Assembly: GCA_001458075.1 (NCBI GenBank)
Contig: LN899469.1
Span: 2,557,501 to 2,621,500 of the forward strand
DNA: 64,000 bases
Source: Idiomarinaceae bacterium HL-53
Lineage (GTDB): Bacteria > Pseudomonadota > Gammaproteobacteria > Enterobacterales > Alteromonadaceae
Direction: 5' to 3'
Below, piece after piece: positions 17,680 through 26,801 of this stretch; position 1 is the first letter of the stretch, and each line of letters opens with the position of its first letter. Position numbers and translations under genes: made by a program. The notes beneath the pieces were generated by a model. The model did no database searches. It saw only the letters and a program-made list of their open reading frames with translations, and had not been told where the DNA came from.

Positions 17680-18761
17680 CCGTATCTTCTTAGCTTAGCC
17701 AACAAAGCACCTGGTAGAGCTGGAAGAATTGCCTTCGGTAGTAAATAGGTGGCCAAATTCATAAAATCTGCAAACACACGATTCTTTTCGGTAGTTTGGC
17801 GCAAGTAGTCGTGCCCAGACGAGCCGCCCGTTCCAATTTTAGAACCGAGCATGCGCTGCACCATCATCACATGGCGAAAGCGCCAAATTGTAATTTGCTC
17901 ATCGATATCAACCAAGCTATTGAGCACTTGCCATGGAAGGTTAAACGCTGGCTCTTCGCGGTACATATAAATAAATAGAGCAGCCTGCATGGCCTTTTGT
18001 GATAAGCGAACCCTGCCTGCGGTTTGAATCTCCTGATAACGCTCCGCATCGAATAATGCCTGAAAATTATCTCTTGTGCGCTGAACCGCCGCTAATTCGG
18101 CTTTCAACTCATCCTCCGTTAACAAAGGGTTACCCTTGATAATTTCAGCGTCTTTATCAAGTTGGTCACTCACTGCTTGCTGGTAATGTTGCCAAAACGA
18201 GAAGCTCTCCGTCTCTAAAAAGGGCATACGAGCAAGCCAAGAGTCTACCAACGTGAATAAATCCGGCTCTTGTTCAAGCGCTTCAAGATAGGCGCGATCG
18301 CTATCATTAATGCGGCTATAAAAGGAGGCCTGATCGAATGCAATGCGGCGTTCGCGGGTAATACCCAGACGAATCTCCAACTCCTTAAATTGAATACTCT
18401 GAAATCCACTCGCCGGCACTAAATAATCTCTAAACTCAAGAAAATCTTGGGGTGTCATCGTTTCTAGCACTTTAATTTGCTGATTCAATAGTTCCTGAAT
18501 CGACACCACTCGTTGAAGACGATGAACTACCGTCATCAATTTTTCGTCGGGTAAGTAACTCGCATGAAACAGCCCGTAAATCGAATGTATCTCGTGCAAC
18601 ATCTGTTTAAACCACAATTCGTACGCTTGATGTACAACAATAAATAGCATCTCATCGTGCGCTTCATCGCCGTATTTAGGACTCACTGGCTGTTGTGCCT
18701 GTAGGAGCTTATCGAGCTGCAGATAATCGCCGTAATACACTGGATCGGGCTTTTTATTCAT
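17676..18761 (-). CDS. kynA: Tryptophan 2,3-dioxygenase
   Basis: A 361-residue heme dioxygenase. Signatures are YGDYLQLDKLL, the HDEMLFIVVHQAYELWFKQMLHE helix, RFRHVMMVQRMLGSKIGTGGSSGHDYL and the heme-ligand His region. It opens the indole ring of tryptophan to N-formylkynurenine, the first step of the kynurenine route. Kynurenine formamidase and kynureninase are not adjacent, so the pathway must continue elsewhere. An enoyl-CoA hydratase ends 15 bases upstream on the same strand and may be co-transcribed. Confidence 0.93.
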   Translation of the reverse strand: MNKKPDPVYYGDYLQLDKLLQAQQPVSPKYGDEAHDEMLFIVVHQAYELWFKQMLHEIHSIYGLFHASYLPDEKLMTVVHRLQRVVSIQELLNQQIKVLETMTPQDFLEFRDYLVPASGFQSIQFKELEIRLGITRERRIAFDQASFYSRINDSDRAYLEALEQEPDLFTLVDSWLARMPFLETESFSFWQHYQQAVSDQLDKDAEIIKGNPLLTEDELKAELAAVQRTRDNFQALFDAERYQEIQTAGRVRLSQKAMQAALFIYMYREEPAFNLPWQVLNSLVDIDEQITIWRFRHVMMVQRMLGSKIGTGGSSGHDYLRQTTEKNRVFADFMNLATYLLPKAILPALPGALLAKLRRYG

Positions 18762-18776
18762 TTCTGAAACTGCCTT

Positions 18777-19532
18777 TTATTTTCTAGATGTTCTATTCGC
18801 TTTGGCCGCAATAATCTGTTGTGTCTCATCGCTTGCAAGCACTTTTAAGAAGTCTTTCAATTCTCTTTGAATACGCGCTTGCACCGGCTCTATGGGCGCT
18901 TTTAATAATTTCTTCGAAAGTCGCAAACTTTGCTTTGGCTTCCGGGCAAGGTTATCACCTACAGCGGCAACCGTGTCATCAAGCACAGCAGAAGATACAA
19001 CTTTATTTACTAGGTTAAACTCAACGGCTGTTTTGGCATCAATTGTTTCACCCAACAAGAGTAACTCAGACGCCTTCAGATGCCCGCACAGCAACGGCAC
19101 TAATTGACTTGACGCCGCTTCAGGCACTAAGCCCATATCAACAAACGGCATCACAAAAACTGCCTCAGTTGCGGCGTAAACAAGATCGCAATGCAAGAGT
19201 AATGTGGTTCCAATACCCACAGCAGGCCCCTGCACCTTGGCGACAATTGGAACATTCACTGACGCGATTGTTTCGAGGAATTTAAAGACTGGAGAATTCA
19301 TGGTGAGCTCGCCATGGCGTAAGAAGTCGGCTAAATCGTTCCCTGCACAGAACACATCGCCCGCGCTCGAAATAATAACAGCCGCAATCTTGTCATTTGC
19401 TTGCTCGGCTTGAATTAATGCGCGCGTCATTTCCGCATACATATCTTGTGTCAGTGCGTTCTTCTTCTCAGGGCGGTTTAACTTAATCTCCATTAATGCG
19501 CCTTTGGTACTTACTTCAACCCAATCACTCAT
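18777..19532 (-). CDS. Enoyl-CoA hydratase/isomerase family protein
   Basis: A 251-residue crotonase-fold protein: IKLNRPEKKNALTQDMYAEM, SSAGDVFCAGNDLADF (oxyanion region), and GPAVGIGTTLLLHCDLVYA. The second position that normally carries a catalytic Glu reads FVMPFVDMGLVPEAAS, so Glu is present in the usual VPEA context. Such enzymes hydrate or isomerise unsaturated acyl-CoA; the precise substrate is unclear. It lies upstream of tryptophan dioxygenase and may serve amino-acid or fatty-acid breakdown. Confidence 0.85.
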   Translation of the reverse strand: MSDWVEVSTKGALMEIKLNRPEKKNALTQDMYAEMTRALIQAEQANDKIAAVIISSAGDVFCAGNDLADFLRHGELTMNSPVFKFLETIASVNVPIVAKVQGPAVGIGTTLLLHCDLVYAATEAVFVMPFVDMGLVPEAASSQLVPLLCGHLKASELLLLGETIDAKTAVEFNLVNKVVSSAVLDDTVAAVGDNLARKPKQSLRLSKKLLKAPIEPVQARIQRELKDFLKVLASDETQQIIAAKANRTSRK

Positions 19533-19616
19533 ACCTAACTCGCTCCTATTTCAACTGGTTTCATCTGTGGTTGCTACCTTACCACTCGTCTGACCAGAAT
19601 AAAGGAAAAACTGAGG

Positions 19617-19645
19617 TTGAGAAAGCCACCGCAATCATGGATAAT
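19617..19645 (+). promoter_or_regulatory. Sigma-70 promoter of the SRP RNA gene
   Basis: TTGAGA (19,617-19,622), a 17-base spacer, then GATAAT (19,640-19,645). The RNA would start seven or eight bases later, at about 19,653. The bases right after the -10 are GCGCCG, the GC-rich discriminator usual for growth-rate-controlled stable RNA genes. Confidence 0.8.
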
Positions 19646-19652
19646 GCGCCGC

Positions 19653-19763
19653 GGTGGCCCCACGGGTCCCCTCGCAACGCGAACCAGCGAACCCGGTCAG
19701 GCCCGGAAGGGAGCAGCCGTAGTTGGGGTAGCGTGTGCCGAGGTGTGGCTGGTGGGGTTCACC
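19653..19763 (+). ncRNA. ffs: 4.5S signal recognition particle RNA
   Basis: The conserved apical core GGTCAGGCCCGGAAGGGAGC (19,695-19,714) is the Ffh-binding domain of bacterial SRP RNA. The ends pair (GGTGGCCCCAC at 19,653 with the GTGGGGTTCACC end at 19,763), giving a hairpin of about 111 nt, the size of the E. coli RNA. It forms the SRP with Ffh and targets nascent membrane proteins. A matching promoter precedes it. Confidence 0.95.
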
Positions 19764-19765
19764 AC

Positions 19766-20050
19766 TTAATCTTTCGCATCGCGCTCGTCTGCGCGGCGTT
19801 TTTCTAAAAACTTAACGCCCTTATCAACCGCATCCTGCACTTGCATATCCATTTCCATGCGTTTGTCAGCCGACAAGAAAAACGCCATGTCGACTTCATA
19901 ACGAATATATCGTGGCGGTAGCTGATTCAAGACTAAACAGCATAAGTCTGCTAAGAATTCGTCATCGAAGCGCTGATGTAAACCCAGCGCTTGAATGTGA
20001 TCCACCACTAAATGTTCGTAATAGTTGTGAATATCATCATTTAATTTCAT
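19766..20050 (-). CDS. ComFB-family protein
   Basis: A 94-residue protein with the ComFB signature: HNYYEHLVVDHIQ at the N-terminus and LADLCCLVLNQLPPRYIRYEVDMAFF in the middle. ComFB was first noted in Bacillus competence operons; recent work links the family to cyclic dinucleotide binding, which would make this a small signalling protein. Its start overlaps the FabH-like stop by four bases (20,047-20,050), so the two are translationally coupled. The 3' end closely faces the SRP RNA gene. Confidence 0.83.
   Translation of the reverse strand: MKLNDDIHNYYEHLVVDHIQALGLHQRFDDEFLADLCCLVLNQLPPRYIRYEVDMAFFLSADKRMEMDMQVQDAVDKGVKFLEKRRADERDAKD
19780..19803 (+). terminator. Possible terminator of ffs inside the comFB 3' end
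   Basis: CGCGC (19,780-19,784), a six-base loop and GCGCG (19,791-19,795) are followed by GCG and five T. It is short, and lies within the opposite-strand ComFB coding end, but it is the only candidate after the SRP RNA. Confidence 0.4.
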
Positions 20051-21138
20051 GCACCGCCTCCACGTTTATCCCAAGCAGCTTTAGACCCCTGGTAAAGAGG
20101 TAAAATAAGATCAAGAGCAGATAATCCATTCGCATCGAGCGTCATTTGATTATCGTTTATTGGGGTGACTCGCTCCCCCCAACGAATTAAGCCAGCGCCG
20201 CAAGTGAGCCCGCCTCCAAATACCGCAGACACGATTGTGTCACCCGGCTTCACCATGCCGGTCTCGAGAGCTTCACAAAAGGCGATTGGCAAAGTTGCCG
20301 AAGAGGTATTCCCATACTTTTGAATATTGACCATCGTCTTTCCGTCCGGCACTTTACACATTTTAGCGAGGAAATCGATCAGGCGCTTGTTCGCTTGGTG
20401 AGGGATCAACGCATCCACATCATCAATACTCTTTCCCGTTTCCTTGAATACCGCTTCAACTGCCGCACTCATTCCCTTCACCGCACGTTTAAAGATCTCT
20501 TGTCCTTCGAAGTTAAACGGCATCACGCCATCAAAGTTATAGCGGTCAAAGCTCATACCAAAGTCGAGCGCCAATACATCGCGCGCGTCTGCGTCACAAC
20601 TTACTTTCGAAGACAACAAACCCGTTTCATTGTCACTGGCCTCAAGCACCATGGCGCCAGCACCGTCACCAAAAAGCACTGCACTCTCACGCTTGGTCCA
20701 GTCGAGAATTCGCGTTAAACGCTCCGCACCAATAATCAGCACACGCTTGTGCATTCCCATACGAATCGTGGAGGTCGCAAAATGCATTGCATATAGAAAA
20801 CTACTACAGGCTGCATTCAAATCAAATGCAGCTGCTCCAGTCGCCCCAATATCTCGTTGTACTTTAGACGCAACATTCGGAATAATCTCGTCGGGGGTAC
20901 AAGTACCCACGATAATCAAATCAATCTGGTCCGCGTTTAAATTGGCCGCTGCCAACGCGTTTTTTGCTGCAATGGTGGCCATCGCTGAAGTGCCCACGGC
21001 GCTAACACGGCGTTCTTCAATGCCCGTGCGCGTTCTAATCCACTCATCAGATGTTTCCAAAAACGTCGCTAAATCATCATTGGTTAGAATCGCCGGCGGT
21101 ACACATTTTCCCCACCCCGTAATTTCAGCATATTTCAT
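20047..21138 (-). CDS. Beta-ketoacyl-ACP synthase III-like (FabH family)
   Basis: A 363-residue thiolase-fold enzyme. Catalytic Cys111 lies in LNAACSSF, His in DALIPHQANKRLIDFL, and Asn in YGNTSSATLP, the full FabH triad. FabH condenses an acyl-CoA with malonyl-ACP to begin fatty-acid synthesis. There are no fab genes around it, so this may be a second FabH with another substrate, or a related condensing enzyme. It is slightly longer than housekeeping FabH (about 320). Translationally coupled to the ComFB-family gene downstream. Confidence 0.88.
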   Translation of the reverse strand: MKYAEITGWGKCVPPAILTNDDLATFLETSDEWIRTRTGIEERRVSAVGTSAMATIAAKNALAAANLNADQIDLIIVGTCTPDEIIPNVASKVQRDIGATGAAAFDLNAACSSFLYAMHFATSTIRMGMHKRVLIIGAERLTRILDWTKRESAVLFGDGAGAMVLEASDNETGLLSSKVSCDADARDVLALDFGMSFDRYNFDGVMPFNFEGQEIFKRAVKGMSAAVEAVFKETGKSIDDVDALIPHQANKRLIDFLAKMCKVPDGKTMVNIQKYGNTSSATLPIAFCEALETGMVKPGDTIVSAVFGGGLTCGAGLIRWGERVTPINDNQMTLDANGLSALDLILPLYQGSKAAWDKRGGGA

Positions 21139-21242
21139 TGAATAAAATCCCCTCTACTGCACGCACGCAACGCGTGACTCAATAATTCTTATCGTATACC
21201 TTTATAACCAGAACACAAATTTACTGAATATAGTGAGTGCTC

Positions 21243-21827
21243 ATGGCGAGGCGTAGTTTATTTCTTATTATCGTTAATATTTGTTTGTTGTGGTCACTCA
21301 GCGCGTGCAAGTCCACACCCGAATCAGCGCTTTCGCTCGCACTCAGCGTTGAAGGTAACCGGCCTCTTCCTCCGCTGCGTATGCAGGTCACAGACATAAG
21401 GCCACAAAACCATCTGGTTCAAATCCGCCAAGGCAGGCAACCTGCAGAGTTTGCCACATCTGCACAGCCGTTGGGTAGTCTGATCAGTGATGCAGTTAAT
21501 CGCACACTCAACATTCAACCAGAATCACCACAAACCTTACATTTAAAGGTCGACCGCGCATTGTGTGAAGTACAGCAATCGCTCACTCGACATGAAGCCA
21601 TTTGTGAAGTAATCCTAATTGCCCAGAGCGAAGGCCCGAGAGGAGAACTCACGAAAACGTTCTCTCGCCGCAGAACGCGCGAGGGTCAACTTGCGGTCTC
21701 TTTAAAAGACTTGGAGGGTGATCTTTCCGACCTGTTTTCAGCCACAATTAACTCAGCACTCAATGACTCTGGCATGGAACAATGGTTAAATAGTCAAGCC
21801 GATATTTTACAAAATCAACCTCGCTAG
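21243..21827 (+). CDS. YajG-family lipoprotein
   Basis: A predicted lipoprotein of 194 residues with a lipobox at LWSLSACKS, so the mature protein begins at that Cys and is membrane-anchored. The body (PPLRMQVTDIRPQNHLVQIR and SLISDAVNRTLNIQ) matches the YajG family of unknown function. A GTG at 21,237 also opens the frame, but the ATG at 21,243 sits five bases after GTGAG and is preferred. It is the first of a forward run with a cyclophilin and an AmpG-like permease; E. coli yajG also neighbours ampG, which supports the call. Confidence 0.8.
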   Translation: MARRSLFLIIVNICLLWSLSACKSTPESALSLALSVEGNRPLPPLRMQVTDIRPQNHLVQIRQGRQPAEFATSAQPLGSLISDAVNRTLNIQPESPQTLHLKVDRALCEVQQSLTRHEAICEVILIAQSEGPRGELTKTFSRRRTREGQLAVSLKDLEGDLSDLFSATINSALNDSGMEQWLNSQADILQNQPR

Positions 21828-21849
21828 CATCATTAATAGGGTAAGTGCC

Positions 21850-22452
21850 ATGCTCAAACAGCTTTTTTCCGTTTTGGTCCTCATTTCTCTCGTGTCCTTC
21901 TCTGCGCATGCAGACGACGGCGCCGAGATTCAACCGAACAACTTGTTTCCTCGCGTCAAATTTGTAACAGCCCAAGGTGAAATGATTGTTGAATTGAATC
22001 GGATGCGAGCTCCAATCACAGTGAACAACTTTCTTCGCTATGTGCAGGACGGTAGCTACAACGACACGTTATTCCACCGTGTTGTAAACGAGTTTGTCGT
22101 ACAAGGGGGTGGCTTTGACTCAGAGTGGGAAGAGTTACCTACTTATGAGCCCATTTTCAATGAGTCAGGAAACGGTTTAGGTAATCGCTATGGAACCATT
22201 GCCATGGCCAGACAATCCGACCCACATAGCGCCACACGGCAGTTCTATTTCAACGTAAAGGATAATGAAAGCCTTGACCCAAGCGAGCGCCGATGGGGCT
22301 ATACGGTATTTGGCCAAGTGGTCGAAAATATAGAGCTTCTGAATACCTTAATGGCAGTAGATGTAGGCACTCACGAGGCGTTTGGCTATGAAAATGTACC
22401 ATTGCAGCCACTCATTTTGAAACGCGTCGAATTGCTACCGGAAGAGTTTTAA
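21850..22452 (+). CDS. Periplasmic cyclophilin-type peptidyl-prolyl isomerase
   Basis: A 200-residue protein with a cleavable signal peptide (SFSAHADD) and the cyclophilin domain: GEMIVELNRMRAPITVNNFLRYV, FHRVVNEFVVQGGGF and SATRQFYFN. It speeds cis-trans isomerisation at proline in exported proteins. The final C-terminal part of the domain is normal for the periplasmic PpiA class. It begins 22 bases after yajG and ends two bases before the AmpG-like gene, so these are one operon. Confidence 0.9.
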   Translation: MLKQLFSVLVLISLVSFSAHADDGAEIQPNNLFPRVKFVTAQGEMIVELNRMRAPITVNNFLRYVQDGSYNDTLFHRVVNEFVVQGGGFDSEWEELPTYEPIFNESGNGLGNRYGTIAMARQSDPHSATRQFYFNVKDNESLDPSERRWGYTVFGQVVENIELLNTLMAVDVGTHEAFGYENVPLQPLILKRVELLPEEF

Positions 22453-22454
22453 AG

Positions 22455-24104
22455 GTGCAAAAGAACACACTTTCTAACCCCGCGGATATTATTCGTTTTT
22501 ACCTGCAAAAGCGCTTATTGGTCATTTTTGTTTTTGGGGTTGCCAGTGGCTTTCCATGGGTTTTAATTGGCTCAGCAATGTCTGCATGGCTGAATGAATC
22601 AGGCGTGTCACGAACCGCCATCGGCTATTTTGGCGTTGTCTTCGCCATGTATTCAATTAATTTTCTGTGGTCACCTTTAGTTGACCGATTACGCATTCCA
22701 GTTCTGTGTCAAAAACTAGGGCATCGACGCGGTTGGATTCTCTTTTGCCAGTTGGCCATCATTGCAAGCTGTTTGGCACTAGCACAAATCGATTTAAGCC
22801 AACACAGCTTACATGCTGCCGGCCTCATTGCGTTGTCAGTCGCTATTTTCTCGGCAACACAAGATATCGCCATCGACGGCTACCGGATTGACTCCATTGC
22901 AGAACATGAGGGTCGGATGCAGTCAGCCGGTGCCGGTATGGCTGTGTCGGGTTGGTGGACTGGATTTGCAGGCTTAGGCGCTATTCCATTCTTTTTAAGC
23001 GATAGCGCGGTTTGGAATTGGTCGTCTATCTATATATTGCTTGCTGGGATCGTGTTCTTAATCGCCGTTGTCGGACTTATTGCCGACGAACCCAAAACAA
23101 ATCGAGATCTTGCACAACGAGAAGCCGAGCTCAAATACCAAAGGGCCGCTACCTTGGCACCCAATAAAGCACTCAGCATTCCGATCATGGGCTTAATCGG
23201 CATCGCGCTACTCGGTTGGGCGATTCTCGGCTTTCGGGGGCTTCCAGAAGCCTTATTTAGCCAAGCCTATTGGCTTTGGCTGGCATGGTTTGGCATTCAA
23301 TGCGTGCTGGTCACCGCTATTATTCGTGCACTACTGTTATTGCAGAAAGCGGCTCACTCACCCGCTAACAAGGTTTATCAGCAGATCGATAACCCGATAA
23401 CGCAACGGCACCGAGTTGCAGCTTGGCTCATTGTAACACTCGTGGAACCGCTCGCAGATTTCTTTCAACGCAATGGCGTGCGTTTTGCACTCTCCATCCT
23501 GCTATTTGTGCTCTTATTTAAAGTAGGTGAAGCGTTCCTTGGCCGTATGTCGATCGTGTTTTATCAAGAAGTTGGCTTCACCAACTCTCAAATAGGAACC
23601 TATTCAAAGCTACTTAATTGGGGGGTTACCATTTTATTCTCCTTGGTGGGTAGCTATGTAACCATGCGCACCGGTATTATTCGTGGCTTATTCATTGGCG
23701 GTATCGCTATGGCCATGAGCAACCTGTTCTTCGCCGTCATTGCCTATGTCGGCCCCAGCGTGCCGCTACTCGTTGTTTCAGTTGTTATCGATGGATTCAC
23801 AACCTCTTGGTCAACGGTCGCATTCGTAGGTTTAATTAGTATTCTTGCGAATCGGGCATTCACAGCGTCTCAGTATGCACTCATGGCGTCTATCGCTACC
23901 ATGGGCAGAACCGTACTCGGTAGCTCGAGCGGCGCCTTAGTTGACTGGTTGAATGGAAATTGGGCGTTATTCTTCGTGCTTACCACGCTCATGGTCATTC
24001 CTGGTCTTCTCTTTTTGTACAGCATTCGTAAACCAATTCAGCGTATAGAAGACGAAAACAAAGCAAAAACGGCTGCGTATGAGGCGAAGCAAGCGAATGA
24101 GTAA
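22455..24104 (+). CDS. ampG: AmpG-like muropeptide permease (MFS)
   Basis: A 549-residue major facilitator protein with about 12-14 membrane helices. The N-terminus (LQKRLLVIFVFGVASGFPWVL), WSPLVDRL and FSATQDIAIDGYRID are typical of AmpG. AmpG imports anhydromuropeptides from the periplasm for cell-wall recycling. The start is GTG at 22,455 with GAAGAG eight bases upstream; no in-frame ATG gives a full first helix. It follows yajG and a cyclophilin, and its end overlaps the PanE-like start by eight bases. Confidence 0.85.
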   Translation: MQKNTLSNPADIIRFYLQKRLLVIFVFGVASGFPWVLIGSAMSAWLNESGVSRTAIGYFGVVFAMYSINFLWSPLVDRLRIPVLCQKLGHRRGWILFCQLAIIASCLALAQIDLSQHSLHAAGLIALSVAIFSATQDIAIDGYRIDSIAEHEGRMQSAGAGMAVSGWWTGFAGLGAIPFFLSDSAVWNWSSIYILLAGIVFLIAVVGLIADEPKTNRDLAQREAELKYQRAATLAPNKALSIPIMGLIGIALLGWAILGFRGLPEALFSQAYWLWLAWFGIQCVLVTAIIRALLLLQKAAHSPANKVYQQIDNPITQRHRVAAWLIVTLVEPLADFFQRNGVRFALSILLFVLLFKVGEAFLGRMSIVFYQEVGFTNSQIGTYSKLLNWGVTILFSLVGSYVTMRTGIIRGLFIGGIAMAMSNLFFAVIAYVGPSVPLLVVSVVIDGFTTSWSTVAFVGLISILANRAFTASQYALMASIATMGRTVLGSSSGALVDWLNGNWALFFVLTTLMVIPGLLFLYSIRKPIQRIEDENKAKTAAYEAKQANE

Positions 24105-24999
24105 CCCATGGATAGTGGTCGGCAGAGGAAATCTAGGAAGCGTAATGAGCGCGCGGCTGCTGCAACAAGGGCAAGCTCTCCACCAACTATCTCGACCCTA
24201 TCAAAATCCAAACCCACAATTAACGGTCATGGGTTACACACAATTTCGGGGCACGGTCTCTCAACTTCAAGATCCTACAAAGATCCCGAGCGGTGCGAAT
24301 TGGATTATTCCGGTCAAAGCATGGCAACTAGCGAGCGTTCTCTCAACATACTCAGATGCAATTCATACGGCGAAAGAAATTTACATCAGTCACAACGGCA
24401 TGGGCGCTGCCGAATCCGAACTTGAGTTACTGAGGCACATTCCTTGTTTCGACTGGATTACGACCCATGGCGCTTGGACGAATACTGCCGGTATTGTGCA
24501 TCACTCAGGTCATGGCGAGAGCTGGGTAGGCCCGAGATTTCCAGAACACCAGCGCTCTGCAAGTGTAGATATTTTGGCCACTGCGCTTCCTCCACTCAAT
24601 TGGGACGCCAATATTCAACGCCGCAGGTGGATAAAGCTCGCAATTAATTGCTCAATCAATGCCATTGCTACTCTGGCAGATAAAGAGAACGGTGCGCTTG
24701 AAGAGAAGCCCTTTCAGCTTCAAATCGTACAGGTCTGCAACGAAGTGGCGCAGGTGTACAGGCAACTGCACACCGATGAACTTCCAGCTGAAACACTTGT
24801 GCATGCAGTGAATACCGTCATTAAGCAAACTCGGAACAATAGGAACTCGATGTTACAAGATATTCACGCAGGCCGGCCCACTGAAATTGACTTCCTCAAT
24901 GGTTACATTGAAAAAAAGGGTCAGAAACACCAGCTGCCGACCCCTTTAAATTCAGAACTCGCGGACAAAATTAGAATTTTGTCGAATCGAGTAAAATAA
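24097..24999 (+). CDS. PanE/ApbA-like ketopantoate reductase family protein
   Basis: A 300-residue protein with an N-terminal Rossmann motif VGRGNLGSVMSARLLQQG and a C-terminal helical domain with WIKLAINCSINAIATL and TEIDFLNGYIEKKG, as in ketopantoate reductases. That enzyme makes pantoate with NADPH for coenzyme A. The match is divergent, so a different 2-oxoacid substrate is possible. The ATG at 24,097 overlaps the ampG stop; an upstream start at 24,079 is less likely. Its end overlaps the convergent nuclease gene by 29 bases. Confidence 0.72.
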   Translation: MSNPWIVVGRGNLGSVMSARLLQQGQALHQLSRPYQNPNPQLTVMGYTQFRGTVSQLQDPTKIPSGANWIIPVKAWQLASVLSTYSDAIHTAKEIYISHNGMGAAESELELLRHIPCFDWITTHGAWTNTAGIVHHSGHGESWVGPRFPEHQRSASVDILATALPPLNWDANIQRRRWIKLAINCSINAIATLADKENGALEEKPFQLQIVQVCNEVAQVYRQLHTDELPAETLVHAVNTVIKQTRNNRNSMLQDIHAGRPTEIDFLNGYIEKKGQKHQLPTPLNSELADKIRILSNRVK

Positions 25000-26791
25000 C
25001 GACTGGGTTGTGATCAGAAGAGCGGTATGGCCCAGAGTTATAATAAAGGACTTGTTGCTCCTCCGACTTGAATGCGCTCTCATAACCAAAAGCCGACGGT
25101 TCATCGGCATTTACGCGCCAAATGTCCATATCCACTAACGCTGCGCTGACTTCGTTTGCTACGAAAATATGGTCCAGCGAGCCTAAACGCCCTCCAAACA
25201 CATAGCTATACACTTCTTTGTCAACCAAGTTCTTCGCGTTCGTAAAACTCGCTTCCTCAATCAATCGCGCCGGCGTTTCCATCGAATATGAATTAAAATC
25301 ACCTGCGATGATCACGGGTGCGTCTGCATCATTCGTAGGCGCTGTTTCAAGCCAGGCTAATAATTCCTGAGTCGCTTCTTCACGAGCAATACTGGCACAT
25401 CCCTGCCCATCTAACTGGTCTTGGAACCGTTCCGCATCGCCACCACAGTTGCGAGAACGAATATGATTACCCACCAGTGTAAAGCGAGCACCAGAGCCTA
25501 TCACTTCAAATGTCTGCGCAACTGGCGGACGGTGCGTCTGAAAGCTAAATGAGCCTTCATCTAAAAAGCTAGCAATCCCCACTTCAGTGACACGATCGGA
25601 ACGATAAATGAGCGCGTTCGTGATATTCGCAGCACCGATTTCTGAAACATCTAAATTCACAAAGCGAAAGGGGGTGCCCTCAACGCCGCTATTCAACTCA
25701 TCAATTAAATTCACCAATGCACTATCTACGCCAAAGCCGTTATTCTCTAGCTCTTGCAATGCATAAACATCTGCATCAATTGCACTAAATAAAGACACTA
25801 ACTTGGTTTGCTGTTGGGTAAAGTCCTCATTGTCGAGAAAATAGTTGAGCAAATTAACCGACGCAATTTTTAGATCGCCCTCACCCGCAAGAGAAGGCTC
25901 TGAAGTGCGTACGTTGAGTGTTTCAAATTGCGGCGCTTGGGTTGGGTGAATTCGGTACGAATTAAACGCTTCTGTTAAAACACCCTCCACTTGCGACACC
26001 CCATCGCCAAGGCGCACCGGATTGTCAAAACTCAACTCTGCCGTTGGATAAATTACCGGATCAGGGTTTTGTTCATTCGAGCCATCATCGAGCACAATCG
26101 CACGTGTTTCAAATGCATCAAGTTGAGACTGCGCTTGCGAGCCTGGCGCCAGCGTCTCTGTTGGCTGCCACAGCATTTCTGAAGCGATATAAAGCTCGCC
26201 ATAGCGTTGCAAATTATGATGTCCGGCAACTACCATATCGTTTTCAATGCGCACCGCCATGTTCTCGTAACGCTCAAGCATAGCGCTTTCTGTCACCGGG
26301 AACCGAAGTGTGGTCACGATCACATCACTTGTATCATCACACACCTCGAGATCTTCTAGATTACGAAGGTGCGTGCCCATATTTCCCTCGCTGACCTCAC
26401 CACGAACGACGACCCGTCGACCGATGGGTAATTCTTCATCAACCGAAGGAGCATAAATAAATAGTCCTTGGGAAGCTTCCGACTCTGAATCAAAAAGGTA
26501 ATCCATTGATTGCACAAAGAATCCATCCAAGCGCTCACTCCCTGTGAAATCTGCATGAATAACACCTGTGATATCTACCGTTTGCCCGACCAAAGGACTT
26601 TCATTGCCAGTCCCTTGAATCACCGAAAATGGAGTGTACGTACCACCACAAGCTAGCTCAGCAGGCGTTTCTTCGTTACCACCAGTGCCACCACCGGAGC
26701 CACTACCAGCACCTTCACCGCCTGAGCCGCCACCGCAACCTGAAATTAAAACAATAAGCGCAAGCGCGCTCAAACTTTTCTGTATTTCCAT
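24971..26791 (-). CDS. ExeM/NucH-type extracellular endonuclease, lipoprotein
   Basis: A 606-residue lipoprotein (lipobox LISGCGGG, then a Gly/Ser-rich linker). An OB-fold-like domain (about residues 60-290) precedes an endonuclease/exonuclease/phosphatase domain with catalytic motifs ALQELEN, GNHIRSRNCGGDA, IIAGDFNSYS and SSDHNPVVI. This plan matches ExeM of Shewanella and Xds of Vibrio, nucleases that degrade extracellular DNA for biofilm release and nutrient use. The usual C-terminal anchor seen in ExeM is absent; the N-terminal lipid replaces it. It follows ribBX by ten bases and interrupts what is usually a longer riboflavin operon. Confidence 0.88.
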   Translation of the reverse strand: MEIQKSLSALALIVLISGCGGGSGGEGAGSGSGGGTGGNEETPAELACGGTYTPFSVIQGTGNESPLVGQTVDITGVIHADFTGSERLDGFFVQSMDYLFDSESEASQGLFIYAPSVDEELPIGRRVVVRGEVSEGNMGTHLRNLEDLEVCDDTSDVIVTTLRFPVTESAMLERYENMAVRIENDMVVAGHHNLQRYGELYIASEMLWQPTETLAPGSQAQSQLDAFETRAIVLDDGSNEQNPDPVIYPTAELSFDNPVRLGDGVSQVEGVLTEAFNSYRIHPTQAPQFETLNVRTSEPSLAGEGDLKIASVNLLNYFLDNEDFTQQQTKLVSLFSAIDADVYALQELENNGFGVDSALVNLIDELNSGVEGTPFRFVNLDVSEIGAANITNALIYRSDRVTEVGIASFLDEGSFSFQTHRPPVAQTFEVIGSGARFTLVGNHIRSRNCGGDAERFQDQLDGQGCASIAREEATQELLAWLETAPTNDADAPVIIAGDFNSYSMETPARLIEEASFTNAKNLVDKEVYSYVFGGRLGSLDHIFVANEVSAALVDMDIWRVNADEPSAFGYESAFKSEEQQVLYYNSGPYRSSDHNPVVILLDSTKF

Positions 26792-26801
26792 GAGTTCCCT
26801 C

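Noticed and set aside
20320-21145. Forward frames opposite the FabH-like gene
   Set aside because: The FabH triad is on the minus strand; the forward frames have no recognisable content.
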